Source of the DNA: Bacteroidaceae bacterium
Lineage (GTDB): Bacteria; Bacteroidota; Bacteroidia; Bacteroidales; Bacteroidaceae
DNA: 64,000 nucleotides
Reading direction: 5' to 3'
Assembly: GCA_024697945.1 (NCBI GenBank)
Contig: JAILRU010000103.1
Span: 1-64,000, forward strand
Position 1 is the first letter of the stretch, and every line of letters starts with the position of its first letter. Positions 51,964-60,755 of the stretch are shown in pieces. The notes under the pieces are model-generated. The model was given only the letters and a program-made list of their open reading frames with translations, ran no database searches and was not told where the DNA came from. The position numbers and the translations under genes were made by a program.

Positions 51964-54012
51964 CTACAACCTCACCCTGATGGTCTCGCCTGGCTTGATG
52001 GTGTAGGTCTTGATGGTATTGAGTTCCTTCTGTATCTTAACAGACAGCTTGCCATTTGTGGTGCGCTCCACCAATATATTGATGGGGGTGTCTGTGCAGG
52101 CATTCACGCGGTAGAGGCTGTACTCGTTCCACTCTGTTGGCATCTGAGGGGTTAGGGTGAAGCTGCGGAAGCCTGTGGGACGGAAGCCGAACAAGCCCTC
52201 CGTGATGATGCGGCAATAGAGTCCGCTCTCGGCTGAGAGATGGCGCAGACCACCTTCGGGCCAAGCCTCGACGACGTAGGGAACATGCTCGCCAAGCAGA
52301 CGGATGGCTGAGAATTTCTTCAGGTACTCAAGAGCTTTATCAGCATAGCCTGCAGCAAAGGCGCCTCGGAAGCCGTAAAGGGTGGAGCGGTCCCAGAATA
52401 TCTTGTCGCCACTCTGAGAGAGCATGCCGTTCTCCGTCCACAGCTGAGGCGAGAACATAGCCTGCAGGGTACCCTGAGCACGTTCGTAAATGCCCATCGT
52501 GAGGGGAATACATATCCAAGAGCGCAGGACATCGTTGCCCTCGTAATAACGATAGGTATCGTAACCCTCGACCGTAGCATGGAAGAATTTGTCTATGTTC
52601 TGGCGAAGAGTAGCTGCCTGCTTTCTGTAGGTAGCAGCATTAGCAGAACTCTTGAACCCTTGAACCCTTGAACCTTTTAACTCATCTAAGAGGTATGCCG
52701 CGCTGATAAGAGCATCGTAGTAGAGGCTGCTGGTGCAGAGGTTGGCATCACCTGCGGGCAGACGGCCCTCCAACTCGTCGGCATCGCTGGCAACTACTCC
52801 GTGCTGGTTGAGCTTGCGATGGCAGTATTCCAGGCACCATTCTATCAAAGGCCAAACTTCCTGAGCAATCTCCTTGTCGCCACGTTCCAAGCAATAACGA
52901 CTGGCTCCGTAGGCCAACATAGCAGCATCGCCACGGTCGAAGGGACCAAACACATCATCGCCTCCGCAGATAATGCTCCAAGGCACGAATTTGTAATCGG
53001 GATTGAGGAGTTTCAGGTAACAACGCCAAGTGGTCATAGCACTCTCGTTGCCCTTATCGTAGCCCAAGAAGGGGAAGAAGGGATTCACGTATTCGGCCTG
53101 GTCGTTGCACCACATGGCAGCATAGTACGATTCGCCTCCAGGAGCGTGCATGAGGCCGTTCTGGGTATAGAAGATACTCTCGCTGGCACGAATCTTACTC
53201 ATCTGGAAGAGAGTTTGGATGGTCTCGTCAGGGCATTCAAATGATAAATCCCTATTGGCAACCTTATCAACAAAATCGTATCGGCATACGGATTCTTCAA
53301 TCACATCCAAATCTATCTCCTTCTCGTCTGCCTCTGCAAATGCCTGAATGGAACAATAGAAAAATGTTATTTCTCCCGGCTCTAAGGTTTCCTTGAAAGC
53401 CTCTTTGAATTCTGTTCTTGCCACCAGTTTGTATGAACCGCGTGTGCCGTCCTCTTCGTTAGTTGTATGAACTTGATATAGAGCTGGTACTCGGATGGTT
53501 TCTTTCTTCTTGCCAACGTTCTTAATGGAATATAATTCGCAGACCGCAGGAGTATTGGTGCTTGGGAAAAAATGGCGCTTAATCTCAAACTCGTTACCAT
53601 CGCCCTTGATGGTGCTGAGAACACTCAGTACACCATCTATGGTAACCGTCTTTACTTCCTCCTGAGACATATAACGGTTGTTAGCCGTCATTCCCTTCAG
53701 GAAATCCACATCGCAGCGAGGCATCCAACTGGCGTGGGTGTTATTGGGAATGGTCCTGAGCATAGGGAACACCAGATGGCGGTCCATCGTGAACTGCTTC
53801 TGGGCATTCACGCCCCAATAATAGACCACAGAGGCACGAAGACCTGACATCTCAATGTGGTCGGAATAGGGTAACTCGCCCTGAGAGGTTTCCCACTGAA
53901 CGGAATGGTCTCCGTTAACTTTCCATCTGTTTTCCTTAGCCAGAAGCGTGGAGTTGGTAAAAGTCGAAAAAGAAGCCGCCATAACGGCCAGAAGTATGAA
54001 TAACTTTTTCAT
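51964..54012 (-). CDS. Secreted six-hairpin (alpha/alpha)6 glycosidase
   Basis: 682 residues, signal peptide about 1-19. An N-terminal beta-sandwich (about 25-250) precedes an (alpha/alpha)6 barrel (about 260-600), with conserved-looking GLMHAPGGESYYAAMWCNDQ, GPFDRGDAAM, ASDADELEGRLP and EAWPEGGLRHLSAESGLYCR. A C-terminal beta domain closes it. The fold is that of GH78/GH65-type enzymes, but I cannot assign a family or substrate. The stretch ELKGSRVQGFKSSA (about 445-458) is encoded by gaacccttgaacccttgaac phrase DNA (52650-52680) and looks inserted in a loop. Confidence 0.78.
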   Translation of the reverse strand: MKKLFILLAVMAASFSTFTNSTLLAKENRWKVNGDHSVQWETSQGELPYSDHIEMSGLRASVVYYWGVNAQKQFTMDRHLVFPMLRTIPNNTHASWMPRCDVDFLKGMTANNRYMSQEEVKTVTIDGVLSVLSTIKGDGNEFEIKRHFFPSTNTPAVCELYSIKNVGKKKETIRVPALYQVHTTNEEDGTRGSYKLVARTEFKEAFKETLEPGEITFFYCSIQAFAEADEKEIDLDVIEESVCRYDFVDKVANRDLSFECPDETIQTLFQMSKIRASESIFYTQNGLMHAPGGESYYAAMWCNDQAEYVNPFFPFLGYDKGNESAMTTWRCYLKLLNPDYKFVPWSIICGGDDVFGPFDRGDAAMLAYGASRYCLERGDKEIAQEVWPLIEWCLEYCHRKLNQHGVVASDADELEGRLPAGDANLCTSSLYYDALISAAYLLDELKGSRVQGFKSSANAATYRKQAATLRQNIDKFFHATVEGYDTYRYYEGNDVLRSWICIPLTMGIYERAQGTLQAMFSPQLWTENGMLSQSGDKIFWDRSTLYGFRGAFAAGYADKALEYLKKFSAIRLLGEHVPYVVEAWPEGGLRHLSAESGLYCRIITEGLFGFRPTGFRSFTLTPQMPTEWNEYSLYRVNACTDTPINILVERTTNGKLSVKIQKELNTIKTYTIKPGETIRVRL

Positions 54013-54041
54013 AAGTAATAGCTTACGATAGTTCTGTTTAC

Positions 54042-54614
54042 TTAGTCTTTAACTTCCCGAAGGACCTGTTCCACCACTTGGGGGAAGTATTCCATCTCCA
54101 GTTGGTGCTCTTTCTCTGCTATATCATCGACAGTGTCGTCAGGGGAAAGGACAACGCGATACTGTGCGATAATCTCGCCACCATCACAAACGGGAGTGAC
54201 ATAGTGCACGGTCATGCCTGTCTCGGTCTCGCCAGCAGCCTTCACTGCCTCGTGGACATGATGTCCCCACATGCCCTTGCCACCAAACTTGGGCAACAAT
54301 GCAGGATGCAGGTTGATGATGCGACGAGGATAAGCCTCTGTCATATAGGCAGGTATGAGGGGTAGGAAACCAGCCAGCACGATGAAATGGATGTCGTAGC
54401 TTTGCAATAGGGGCAGCATCTCATCAGGATTATTCAGTTGCTGCTTCGTTATCACGGTTGTAGGCACACCCAGTCGTTCGGCTCGCACCAAGGCATAGGC
54501 ATCGGGCTTGTTGCAGACCACCAATGCGCACTTCACAGAATCGGAATGCTCAAAATGCCGAATCAGATTCTCGCAGTTTGTTCCACCGCCTGAAACAAAA
54601 ATAGCAATATTCAT
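54042..54614 (-). CDS. purN: Phosphoribosylglycinamide formyltransferase
   Basis: 190 residues, standard length for PurN, which transfers a formyl group from 10-formyl-THF to GAR in purine synthesis. FVSGGGTNCENLI (about 7-19) is the phosphate-binding loop. INLHPALLP (about 99-107) carries the catalytic Asn and His, and TPVCDGGEIIAQ (about 140-151) carries the catalytic Asp. The start lies against three perfect 14-bp gaactatggactat units. Confidence 0.94.
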   Translation of the reverse strand: MNIAIFVSGGGTNCENLIRHFEHSDSVKCALVVCNKPDAYALVRAERLGVPTTVITKQQLNNPDEMLPLLQSYDIHFIVLAGFLPLIPAYMTEAYPRRIINLHPALLPKFGGKGMWGHHVHEAVKAAGETETGMTVHYVTPVCDGGEIIAQYRVVLSPDDTVDDIAEKEHQLEMEYFPQVVEQVLREVKD

Positions 54615-54620
54615 AACTAT

Positions 54621-54662
54621 GAACTATGGACTATGAACTATGGACTATGAACTATGGACTAT
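54621..54662. repeat. Three 14-bp gaactatggactat units
   Basis: Perfect tandem units at 54621, 54635 and 54649. They fill the gap between purN and era. Read leftward, the phrase contains TAG every 7 bp, and one of these is the era stop codon (54659-54661). Confidence 0.9.
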
Positions 54663-55540
54663 TCAAGATTATATCCGTATGCTTTCATGGCGCGGTCGCT
54701 TTGGCGCCAGTCCTTATCGACCTTGACGAAGACCTCGAGATAGATGCTCTTGCCGAAGAACTTCTCGAGGCTCTTGCGGGCTTCGGTGCTGACACGTTTC
54801 AGGGCAATGCCCTGGTGTCCGATGATGATGCCCTTTTGGCTGTCGCGCTCCACATAAATAACGGCATTGATATGGATGTTCTTGTCAGTTTCCTTGAACT
54901 GCTCTACGACAACCTCTACGCTGTATGGAATTTCCTTGTCGTAATAGAGGAGTATCTTCTCACGGATGATTTCAGTGACGAAGAAACGTGCGGGCTTGTC
55001 GGTCCACTGGTCTTTGTCGAAATAAGCGGGGTTTTCGGGCAGAAGTTCCTGGATGCGCTTGAGCACATTGTCCACATTGAACTTGTGCAGGGCGCTGATG
55101 GGGATGATTTCCGCCTGTGGCAATGCCTCGTGCCACAACTCGACCTTCTCGGTCAGGCTTTTCTGGTCACTCAGGTCTATTTTGTTGATGAGGACGAGGA
55201 CGGGGACGGTCATGCGCTTTACTTTCTCGAGGAAGTCGCTGTTCTTGTCGGGCGTCTCAACCATATCGGTAACGTAGAGCAGTACGTCAGCATCCTGCAA
55301 GGCGCTCTCAGAAAACTGCAACATCTGTTCCTGCAGCTTGTAGTTGGGTTTCAAGACTCCAGGCGTATCGCTGAAACAGATTTGCATCTCAGGCGTGTTG
55401 AGGATACCCATGATGCGATGGCGTGTGGTCTGAGCCTTGAAGGTGGCAATGGAGATACGTTCCCCCACCAGAAGGTTCATGAGGGTTGACTTCCCGACAT
55501 TCGGGTTGCCTACGATATTGACGAAACCGGATTTAAACAT
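54659..55540 (-). CDS. era: GTPase Era
   Basis: 293 residues. G1 GNPNVGKST (11-19), G3 DTPG in CFSDTPGVL, and G4 NKID in VLINKIDLSDQ. The C-terminal KH domain includes GIIIGHQGIALKRV (about 247-260). Era binds the 3' end of 16S rRNA and acts in 30S assembly. The stop codon is part of the downstream phrase array. Confidence 0.96.
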   Translation of the reverse strand: MFKSGFVNIVGNPNVGKSTLMNLLVGERISIATFKAQTTRHRIMGILNTPEMQICFSDTPGVLKPNYKLQEQMLQFSESALQDADVLLYVTDMVETPDKNSDFLEKVKRMTVPVLVLINKIDLSDQKSLTEKVELWHEALPQAEIIPISALHKFNVDNVLKRIQELLPENPAYFDKDQWTDKPARFFVTEIIREKILLYYDKEIPYSVEVVVEQFKETDKNIHINAVIYVERDSQKGIIIGHQGIALKRVSTEARKSLEKFFGKSIYLEVFVKVDKDWRQSDRAMKAYGYNLE

Positions 55541-55542
55541 TT

Positions 55543-55648
55543 AGTCCATAGTTAAGAGTTCATAGTCCATAGTTATGAGTCCATAGTTATTTTCTTTGCT
55601 CAATTGCAGTGCGTAGCCCAACTATGGACTATGGACTATGAACTATGG
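55543..55648. repeat. agtccatagtt phrase array with a central unique segment
   Basis: Copies of agtccatagtt(a/c)-type units at 55543-55590 and the reverse orientation (actatggactatg) at 55618-55648 flank a unique core of about 28 bp. The right arm overlaps the last codons and stop of fabH, giving its C-terminal VHSS. Confidence 0.8.
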
Positions 55649-56733
55649 ACTTGTCGAAGTTGTTTCCACTCTTCTCGGGTCATCAGTCCTTCCTTGTAGA
55701 ACTGAGCTGGCTCTCTGGCAGCTTCTGTTGCACCGTCATAGCCCCATATCATGTAACTTGCGCCCCAAGTGAAGCCGGCTCCGAAAGCGGTGAAGACCAG
55801 CTTGTCACCTTTCTTGAGCTGAGGCTCGTACTCCCACAAACACAGTGGCAACGTGCCTCCAGAGGTATTTGCCATGTGGTCGATGTTTATCATGATATGG
55901 TCTTTAGCTATTCCAACGCGCTCGGCCACAGAGATTTCAATGTTGATATTGGCCTGATGGGGTATCACCCAAGCAATCTTGTCCTTCGACAGGTCATTGC
56001 ACTTAATGATAGTCTTGACCGCATCTGTCATATCGAGTACGGCATGCTTATAGACTGCCCTACCCTCCTGATAGACAAAATGTTCGCGAGCATCCACACT
56101 CTCATGGCTTGGCATCTTGGCAGAGCCGCCTGCTGCCATGTGGAGATTCTGGAAACCTCTGCCATCCACACGATAGAAACCATCAATAAGTCCAACCTTC
56201 TCGGTTGTTGCCTCCATCATGACACATGCAGCACCATCGCCAAAGATGGGACAAGAATTGCGGTCCTCATAGTTGGTCATGGAACTCATGTGGTCACCGC
56301 CACAGACGATAACACGTTTGTAGCGACCAGAACGGATGTAGTTGGCACCAGCCTCCATCGCATAGAGGAAGCCAGCACAGGCCGCCTCCATGTCAAAGCC
56401 GAAAGCGTTGATTAGACCGCAATTACCAATGACAAGTGATGCGGTAGATGGGAAATGGTAGTCGGGCGTCGTTGTGGCGCAAATGACAATCTCTATGGAA
56501 TCGGGGGCAGCCCCTGTCTTGCGCAACAACTGACTGACGGCTCGCGTCATCATATAGGATGTTCCGCTACCCTGTTCTGGTTTGAGGATGTGACGTGTCT
56601 TGACACCGACACGCTCCATAATCCACTCGTCGCTGGTATCCACTATCCGCGACATCTCCTCGTTGTCGAGGATATAGTCGGGCACATATCCGCCCACACC
56701 AGTTATGACGGCATTAATCTGTTCCATGGACAT
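55636..56733 (-). CDS. fabH: Beta-ketoacyl-ACP synthase III
   Basis: 365 residues (363 if the second ATG at 56727 is used). It catalyses the first condensation of fatty acid synthesis from acetyl-CoA and malonyl-ACP. The catalytic Cys is in MEAACAGFLYAMEAG (about 119), the His in WVIPHQANI (about 259), and the Asn in HMANTSGGTLP (about 291). The substrate loop near DTSDEWIMERVGVKTRHI is conserved. It is longer than E. coli FabH (317) because of a C-terminal extension after GASYMIWGYD. The final VHSS is read from phrase DNA. It lies after rpmF in the common rpmF-fabH-era order. Confidence 0.95.
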   Translation of the reverse strand: MSMEQINAVITGVGGYVPDYILDNEEMSRIVDTSDEWIMERVGVKTRHILKPEQGSGTSYMMTRAVSQLLRKTGAAPDSIEIVICATTTPDYHFPSTASLVIGNCGLINAFGFDMEAACAGFLYAMEAGANYIRSGRYKRVIVCGGDHMSSMTNYEDRNSCPIFGDGAACVMMEATTEKVGLIDGFYRVDGRGFQNLHMAAGGSAKMPSHESVDAREHFVYQEGRAVYKHAVLDMTDAVKTIIKCNDLSKDKIAWVIPHQANINIEISVAERVGIAKDHIMINIDHMANTSGGTLPLCLWEYEPQLKKGDKLVFTAFGAGFTWGASYMIWGYDGATEAAREPAQFYKEGLMTREEWKQLRQVHSS

Positions 56734-56855
56734 ATTACAAGTTAAGAATTATGAGTTAAGAATTAAGAAAAAAACCAAAATACGATAATGTGTCTCGCAT
56801 CCGGAGTATCTTTCTTAACTCTTAATTCCTAACTCTTAACTTACTCCAAACTGAT

Positions 56856-57035
56856 TTAAGCTTCTTTTTCGATAGCGACCTTGCCGCGATAGTAACCGCA
56901 AGCAGGGCATACTGTGTGATAGATGTGGAACTCGCCGCAGTTGGGACAAACTGCCAATGCGGGAGCTACAGCCTTGTCGTGAGTTCTTCTTTTAAGAGTC
57001 CTGGTCTTGGACTGTCTTCTTTTTGGATGTGCCAT
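56856..57035 (-). CDS. rpmF: 50S ribosomal protein L32
   Basis: 59 residues (MAHPKRRQSKTRTLKRRTH...KEA). The L32 start with its Arg/Lys-rich stretch, and a Zn ribbon of CPNC (30-33) and CPAC (43-46), are present. It lies between the DUF177 protein gene and fabH, the usual bacterial order. The spacer to fabH (56734-56855) holds ttaagaatta phrases only. Confidence 0.97.
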   Translation of the reverse strand: MAHPKRRQSKTRTLKRRTHDKAVAPALAVCPNCGEFHIYHTVCPACGYYRGKVAIEKEA

Positions 57036-57063
57036 AGTTATTTACTATTTAACGATTTACTAT

Positions 57064-57555
57064 TTAATTTTTTACTTTTTCTTTTAGAGCATCCCATCGC
57101 GGGTCACTCCTCTCCTCCTCGGGGGAGAGGTCGGGAGAGGGGGCTTTACATTCCCCTTCGGGATGTACATGGCGCAAGGGAATCTGCAGAGCAGCGAACT
57201 CATAGATGTTCCAGGCCACGTTGATAGTGCCGTCCCGCTCTGGAATGGTGACCACATCGCCATCGTCGGCATAGTCATCGCCCATCTTTACACGGAGCAT
57301 GCACTGAGCGTCGATAGGTTGGTCCATTGGTTCAAGACAGCGGTCGCACGTCACTTCCACCTTGCCCTTCAGCTGGAACTCCAGTTCGTAGGCGCCAGAT
57401 GTCCGCTTCACCCGTAATGCTACATCGAGCAGACCCTGCCTGATTTCAGGACCCTGAACAGCGGAGAAGAAGTCATTGTCAACCTGCCAACGGTACGACA
57501 CAGTATCGCTCTGCACGCCTTTCAAATCAACTTTATAACCGTCCAGTTTTCCCAT
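57064..57555 (-). CDS. DUF177 (YceD-like) protein with a phrase-encoded linker
   Basis: 163 residues. DUF177/YceD proteins are linked with rpmF and 23S rRNA metabolism. The family's CDRCLE (about 95-100) is present. Residues about 137-151 (KAPSPDLSPEEERSD) are encoded by a cctcggggagaggt-type inverted phrase (57109-57146). They replace the usual acidic linker before the conserved C-terminal DPRWDALKEK. The frame is intact, and the downstream rpmF supports identity. Confidence 0.9.
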   Translation of the reverse strand: MGKLDGYKVDLKGVQSDTVSYRWQVDNDFFSAVQGPEIRQGLLDVALRVKRTSGAYELEFQLKGKVEVTCDRCLEPMDQPIDAQCMLRVKMGDDYADDGDVVTIPERDGTINVAWNIYEFAALQIPLRHVHPEGECKAPSPDLSPEEERSDPRWDALKEKVKN

Positions 57556-57718
57556 CGGGCTGCAAAAGTACGAAAAAAAGTGATAAGTGAGAAATGAAAA
57601 GTAAAAAATTATTGCCTTTAGTGAATAAAACGTATATAACAGACGTATAAACCTAAATCTTTATATCGTAAAATCGCGTAAAAATCGTAAATTGTAAATC
57701 GTCAAATTGTAAATGACG

Positions 57719-58876
57719 TTAGTGCTTTTTGAGCTCTACACGGAACGTCGTGCCTTTCCCTAATTCGGAGTTTTTGACGAAAATGCGTCCATTATGGTAT
57801 TCCTCGACAATGCGTTTGGCCAACGAAAGTCCGAGTCCCCACCCACGCTCTTTTGTCGTATAGCCTGGTGTGAAGACAGAACTGAACCGATTCTTTGGAA
57901 TGCCCTTACCAGTATCGCTGACCTCGACGCTGATACAGTCCGGTTCTTCGCGAGCTGTCAGCGTGATACTGCCCTCGCCCTCCATCGCATCAATAGCATT
58001 CTTGCAAAGGTTCTCGATGACCCATTCGAAGAGGGGTGCACTGACAGGAGCGATGAGAGGCTCCGACGGCAGATTGGATTTCATCGTGATGCGATTGCTG
58101 GTGCGGCGGCCTATGTATTCCATCACACCCAAAAGCACCTCGTTGAGATTCTCAGGTTTCGGTTCCGGTTGGGAACCTATCTTGCTGAAACGCTCTGCAA
58201 TACGCTGTAAGCGCTGGACATCCTTTCCCATCTCTGGAAGCAATTCGTCATCGGGATAGGTTTCGCGCAGCACCTCCTGCCAGGCCATCAGGCTGCTGAT
58301 AGGCGTGCCAAGCTGGTGTGCAGTCTCCTTGCTCAGTCCGACCCAAACCTTGTTCTGCTCCGCCTTCTTACTACTGAGCAAAGCAAAGATGGCTACAACA
58401 ACGAAGATGAGTACGACACCGAGCTGTACGTATGGCCACCAGGCCAGACGGCGCAGGATAAGGCTGTCTGCATAGCAAATCTCCATGTAGTCATCTTCAC
58501 CAAAACTGATGCGAATGGCTCGACCGCTCTGCCTCATCGACTGTGCCTCGTGAAGCACCAATGAGTCGAGGGCTGCACCCGACAACGATGTCACCTCTAT
58601 GTTGCGATAGTCCTGCACACGTCCCTCGCTGTCAAGCACGACAACTGGGATGGTATTGTTGCTATTGAGGACAGTCCAGACAAGGGTGAGATCGGTGGTC
58701 TCGTCGGCATTGTTCAGCGAACGCATAGCCTCGGCCCATATCTCCATCTTGCGCTGTTCCTCCACCTTGAGGTCACGCACGAGAAAATTAGACACAACGA
58801 GCGAGGCAACGCTGAGCACGACAGCCAGAGTGACAAGCACAATCTTCACCTGGCGTATTCTATTTATCCATTGCAT
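57719..58876 (-). CDS. Membrane sensor histidine kinase
   Basis: 385 residues from ATG 58876; the in-frame extension to 58990 has no conserved feature and overlaps the divergent promoter. TM1 is about 10-31, the periplasmic sensor about 32-145, TM2 about 147-167. The phospho-acceptor H187 lies in KETAHQLGTPISSL. The ATPase has N-box NLCKNAIDAME, G1 DTGKGIP and G2 GWGLGLSLAKRIVEEY. No response regulator gene is adjacent, so the kinase is an orphan here. The spacer before DUF177 (57556-57718) contains only gtaaatcgt-type phrases. Confidence 0.92.
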   Translation of the reverse strand: MQWINRIRQVKIVLVTLAVVLSVASLVVSNFLVRDLKVEEQRKMEIWAEAMRSLNNADETTDLTLVWTVLNSNNTIPVVVLDSEGRVQDYRNIEVTSLSGAALDSLVLHEAQSMRQSGRAIRISFGEDDYMEICYADSLILRRLAWWPYVQLGVVLIFVVVAIFALLSSKKAEQNKVWVGLSKETAHQLGTPISSLMAWQEVLRETYPDDELLPEMGKDVQRLQRIAERFSKIGSQPEPKPENLNEVLLGVMEYIGRRTSNRITMKSNLPSEPLIAPVSAPLFEWVIENLCKNAIDAMEGEGSITLTAREEPDCISVEVSDTGKGIPKNRFSSVFTPGYTTKERGWGLGLSLAKRIVEEYHNGRIFVKNSELGKGTTFRVELKKH

Positions 58877-58954
58877 ACGATATAATAACGGATAGAAATG
58901 CTCAGTTATTGCATAAAAAAGAAGAATGAAGAACGATGAATGAAGATTTTTTTG

Positions 58955-58963
58955 TATTTTTGC
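58955..58963 (+). promoter_or_regulatory. -7 promoter element for the C11 peptidase gene
   Basis: TATTTTTGC fits TAnnTTTG(C), 42 bp before the ATG at 59005; the gaagaatgaag phrase lies just upstream. Confidence 0.55.
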
Positions 58964-59004
58964 AGCGCGAAATGGCTTCTGGCCATACATTATCTTATAA
59001 TAGA

Positions 59005-60201
59005 ATGAAGAATTGTTATCTGTTTTTTATTCTCTGTTTTCTATTAACCGGATGTAGCGACAAGCTTGAGCCTCCCGTTGACCCCACTCCTCAACCGCGA
59101 GCAGAGGCCGAACGTACCGTCATCGTCTATATGGCTGCCGACAACACGCTCACTTCCTCAGTTCGTGGAGACACCACAGAGATGGTTAAAGGCAAAAACA
59201 TGGTTCCTGAGAATGTCAACTTTATCATATTCCTGGACGACAAGCAGCAAAAGCCAGCCATCTACGAAATGTCGGCCAAGGGCGGCATGAAGCTCTGGAA
59301 ACAATACGAAGAGGAACTCTGCACCACCGATTCGCTCACAATGCTTGAAGTACTCCGCGAGATAGAGCACTATTTCCCTGCCCGCCACTACGGCATCACC
59401 TTCTGGTCCCATGCCACAGGCTGGACACCCGAACAGAAATCTACAAGGCAAAAGACCTTCGGAAAGGACGAGACTGTACCTTCAGGAAAGACTGAGATGG
59501 AGATACCCGTGTTGCACGATGTGCTTGCCCACCTGCCCAAGTTCGAGTACATCTTCTTCGACGCCTGCTTCATGCAAAGTATCGAGGTGGCATATGAGCT
59601 GCGGGATGTGACGAACTACATGGTGGGGTCTCCTTCAGAAATTCCAGGACCAGGTGCGCCCTACGATAAAGTCATCGAAGCTCTCAGCCAAGGCGATGCA
59701 ATGGGCATCGTCAGGGGTTATGATAGCGGCTACCCAGCCACGTACAACGGCTTCCTTTACCCTGGCGTACTGCTTTCCTGCATAGATTGTACGAGGCTTG
59801 AGCCCTTTGCCGAGATAACAGGCAGGCTGCTGACTCCCTACTACATGAATCGTCTGGAACCTACCAGCAACGGTTTCCAGTACTATTGCAACATCTCCAT
59901 AGACAGGTTTACCTACTGCTTCGACATGCGCACCACGATGCGCCGTCTGCTCTCAGACGAGGACTATATGACCTGGATGACAGCCTTCAACGAAGCCATT
60001 CCCTTACACTCTCACTCCTCGACGGACAAATGGTATGCCAACTACTGTACCTATCCTATTATCCTGGACCCTGACTGCTTCGGAGGCGTCTCGATGTTCG
60101 TGCCGATGGAGAAATACGACCGCAACGGCTACAGTTGGAATGCCGATTTCCAGAAGACTTCCTGGTACAAAGCCGCAGGCTGGGAGCAAACGGGGTGGTA
60201 A
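59005..60201 (+). CDS. Clostripain-like (C11) peptidase lipoprotein
   Basis: 398 residues from ATG 59005, chosen because it begins a lipoprotein signal (MKNCYLFFILCFLLTGCS, lipobox Cys 17). TVIVYMAADNTL (about 38-49) is the C11 start. The catalytic His is in HYGITFWSHATGW (H135) and the catalytic Cys in FFDACFMQS (about 191). C11 enzymes cleave after Arg or Lys. The cell-surface location fits protein turnover outside the membrane. It is divergent from the histidine kinase gene. Confidence 0.9.
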   Translation: MKNCYLFFILCFLLTGCSDKLEPPVDPTPQPRAEAERTVIVYMAADNTLTSSVRGDTTEMVKGKNMVPENVNFIIFLDDKQQKPAIYEMSAKGGMKLWKQYEEELCTTDSLTMLEVLREIEHYFPARHYGITFWSHATGWTPEQKSTRQKTFGKDETVPSGKTEMEIPVLHDVLAHLPKFEYIFFDACFMQSIEVAYELRDVTNYMVGSPSEIPGPGAPYDKVIEALSQGDAMGIVRGYDSGYPATYNGFLYPGVLLSCIDCTRLEPFAEITGRLLTPYYMNRLEPTSNGFQYYCNISIDRFTYCFDMRTTMRRLLSDEDYMTWMTAFNEAIPLHSHSSTDKWYANYCTYPIILDPDCFGGVSMFVPMEKYDRNGYSWNADFQKTSWYKAAGWEQTGW

Positions 60202-60302
60202 ATCCAGCCAATTCCCCAATACTGTCCTATTCTGCGCCTGCCCCGCCACGACAACAATGGGTAGGAATAGCAATAATACTATGACCATAAAAGAGTATAA
60301 CT

Positions 60303-60755
60303 ATGATTATTGGAGACAAAGCGCCCGAAATTCTGGGCAAGGACGAACAGGGACGGGACATCCGTCTGAGTGATTACAAAGGCCGCAAGTTAGTGCTCTA
60401 TTTCTATCCGAAGGACAACACGAGCGGCTGTACGGCTGAGGCTTGTAGTCTGAGAGACCATTACGGCGAGTTGCAGGGTGCAGGCTATGAGGTCGTGGGG
60501 GTGAGTAAGGACTCTGCTGCCTCGCACGTGAAGTTTAAGGAGAAGCATGAGCTGCCTTTCCCGTTGATTGCCGATGTGGACAAGACGCTGTTAGAGGCGA
60601 TGGGCGCCTGGGGCGAAAAGGTGATGTATGGCAAGAAGACGATGGGAACCATCCGCACCACCTTTATTATTAATGAGGAGGGCATCATCGAACAGATCTT
60701 TGCTGGCAAGCAGGTGAAGACCAAAGAGCACGCAGAGCAGATTCTAAGCAGATGA
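60303..60755 (+). CDS. bcp: Thioredoxin-dependent thiol peroxidase (BCP/AhpC-TSA family)
   Basis: 150 residues, usual Bcp length. YPKDNTSGCTAEACSLRD carries the peroxidatic Cys (C43) and resolving Cys (C48). It reduces hydroperoxides with thioredoxin. It is first in an overlapping set of four genes, so oxidative and DNA damage defence appear co-expressed. The gap before it (60202-60302) shows no feature. Confidence 0.95.
   Translation: MIIGDKAPEILGKDEQGRDIRLSDYKGRKLVLYFYPKDNTSGCTAEACSLRDHYGELQGAGYEVVGVSKDSAASHVKFKEKHELPFPLIADVDKTLLEAMGAWGEKVMYGKKTMGTIRTTFIINEEGIIEQIFAGKQVKTKEHAEQILSR

Noticed and set aside
54626..55489. Long open frame opposite era
   Set aside because: The sequence is a shadow of era; its start is phrase DNA and no domain is recognisable.
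58877..58990. N-terminal extension of the histidine kinase
   Set aside because: It overlaps the divergent promoter and has no conserved feature; ATG 58876 directly precedes TM1.
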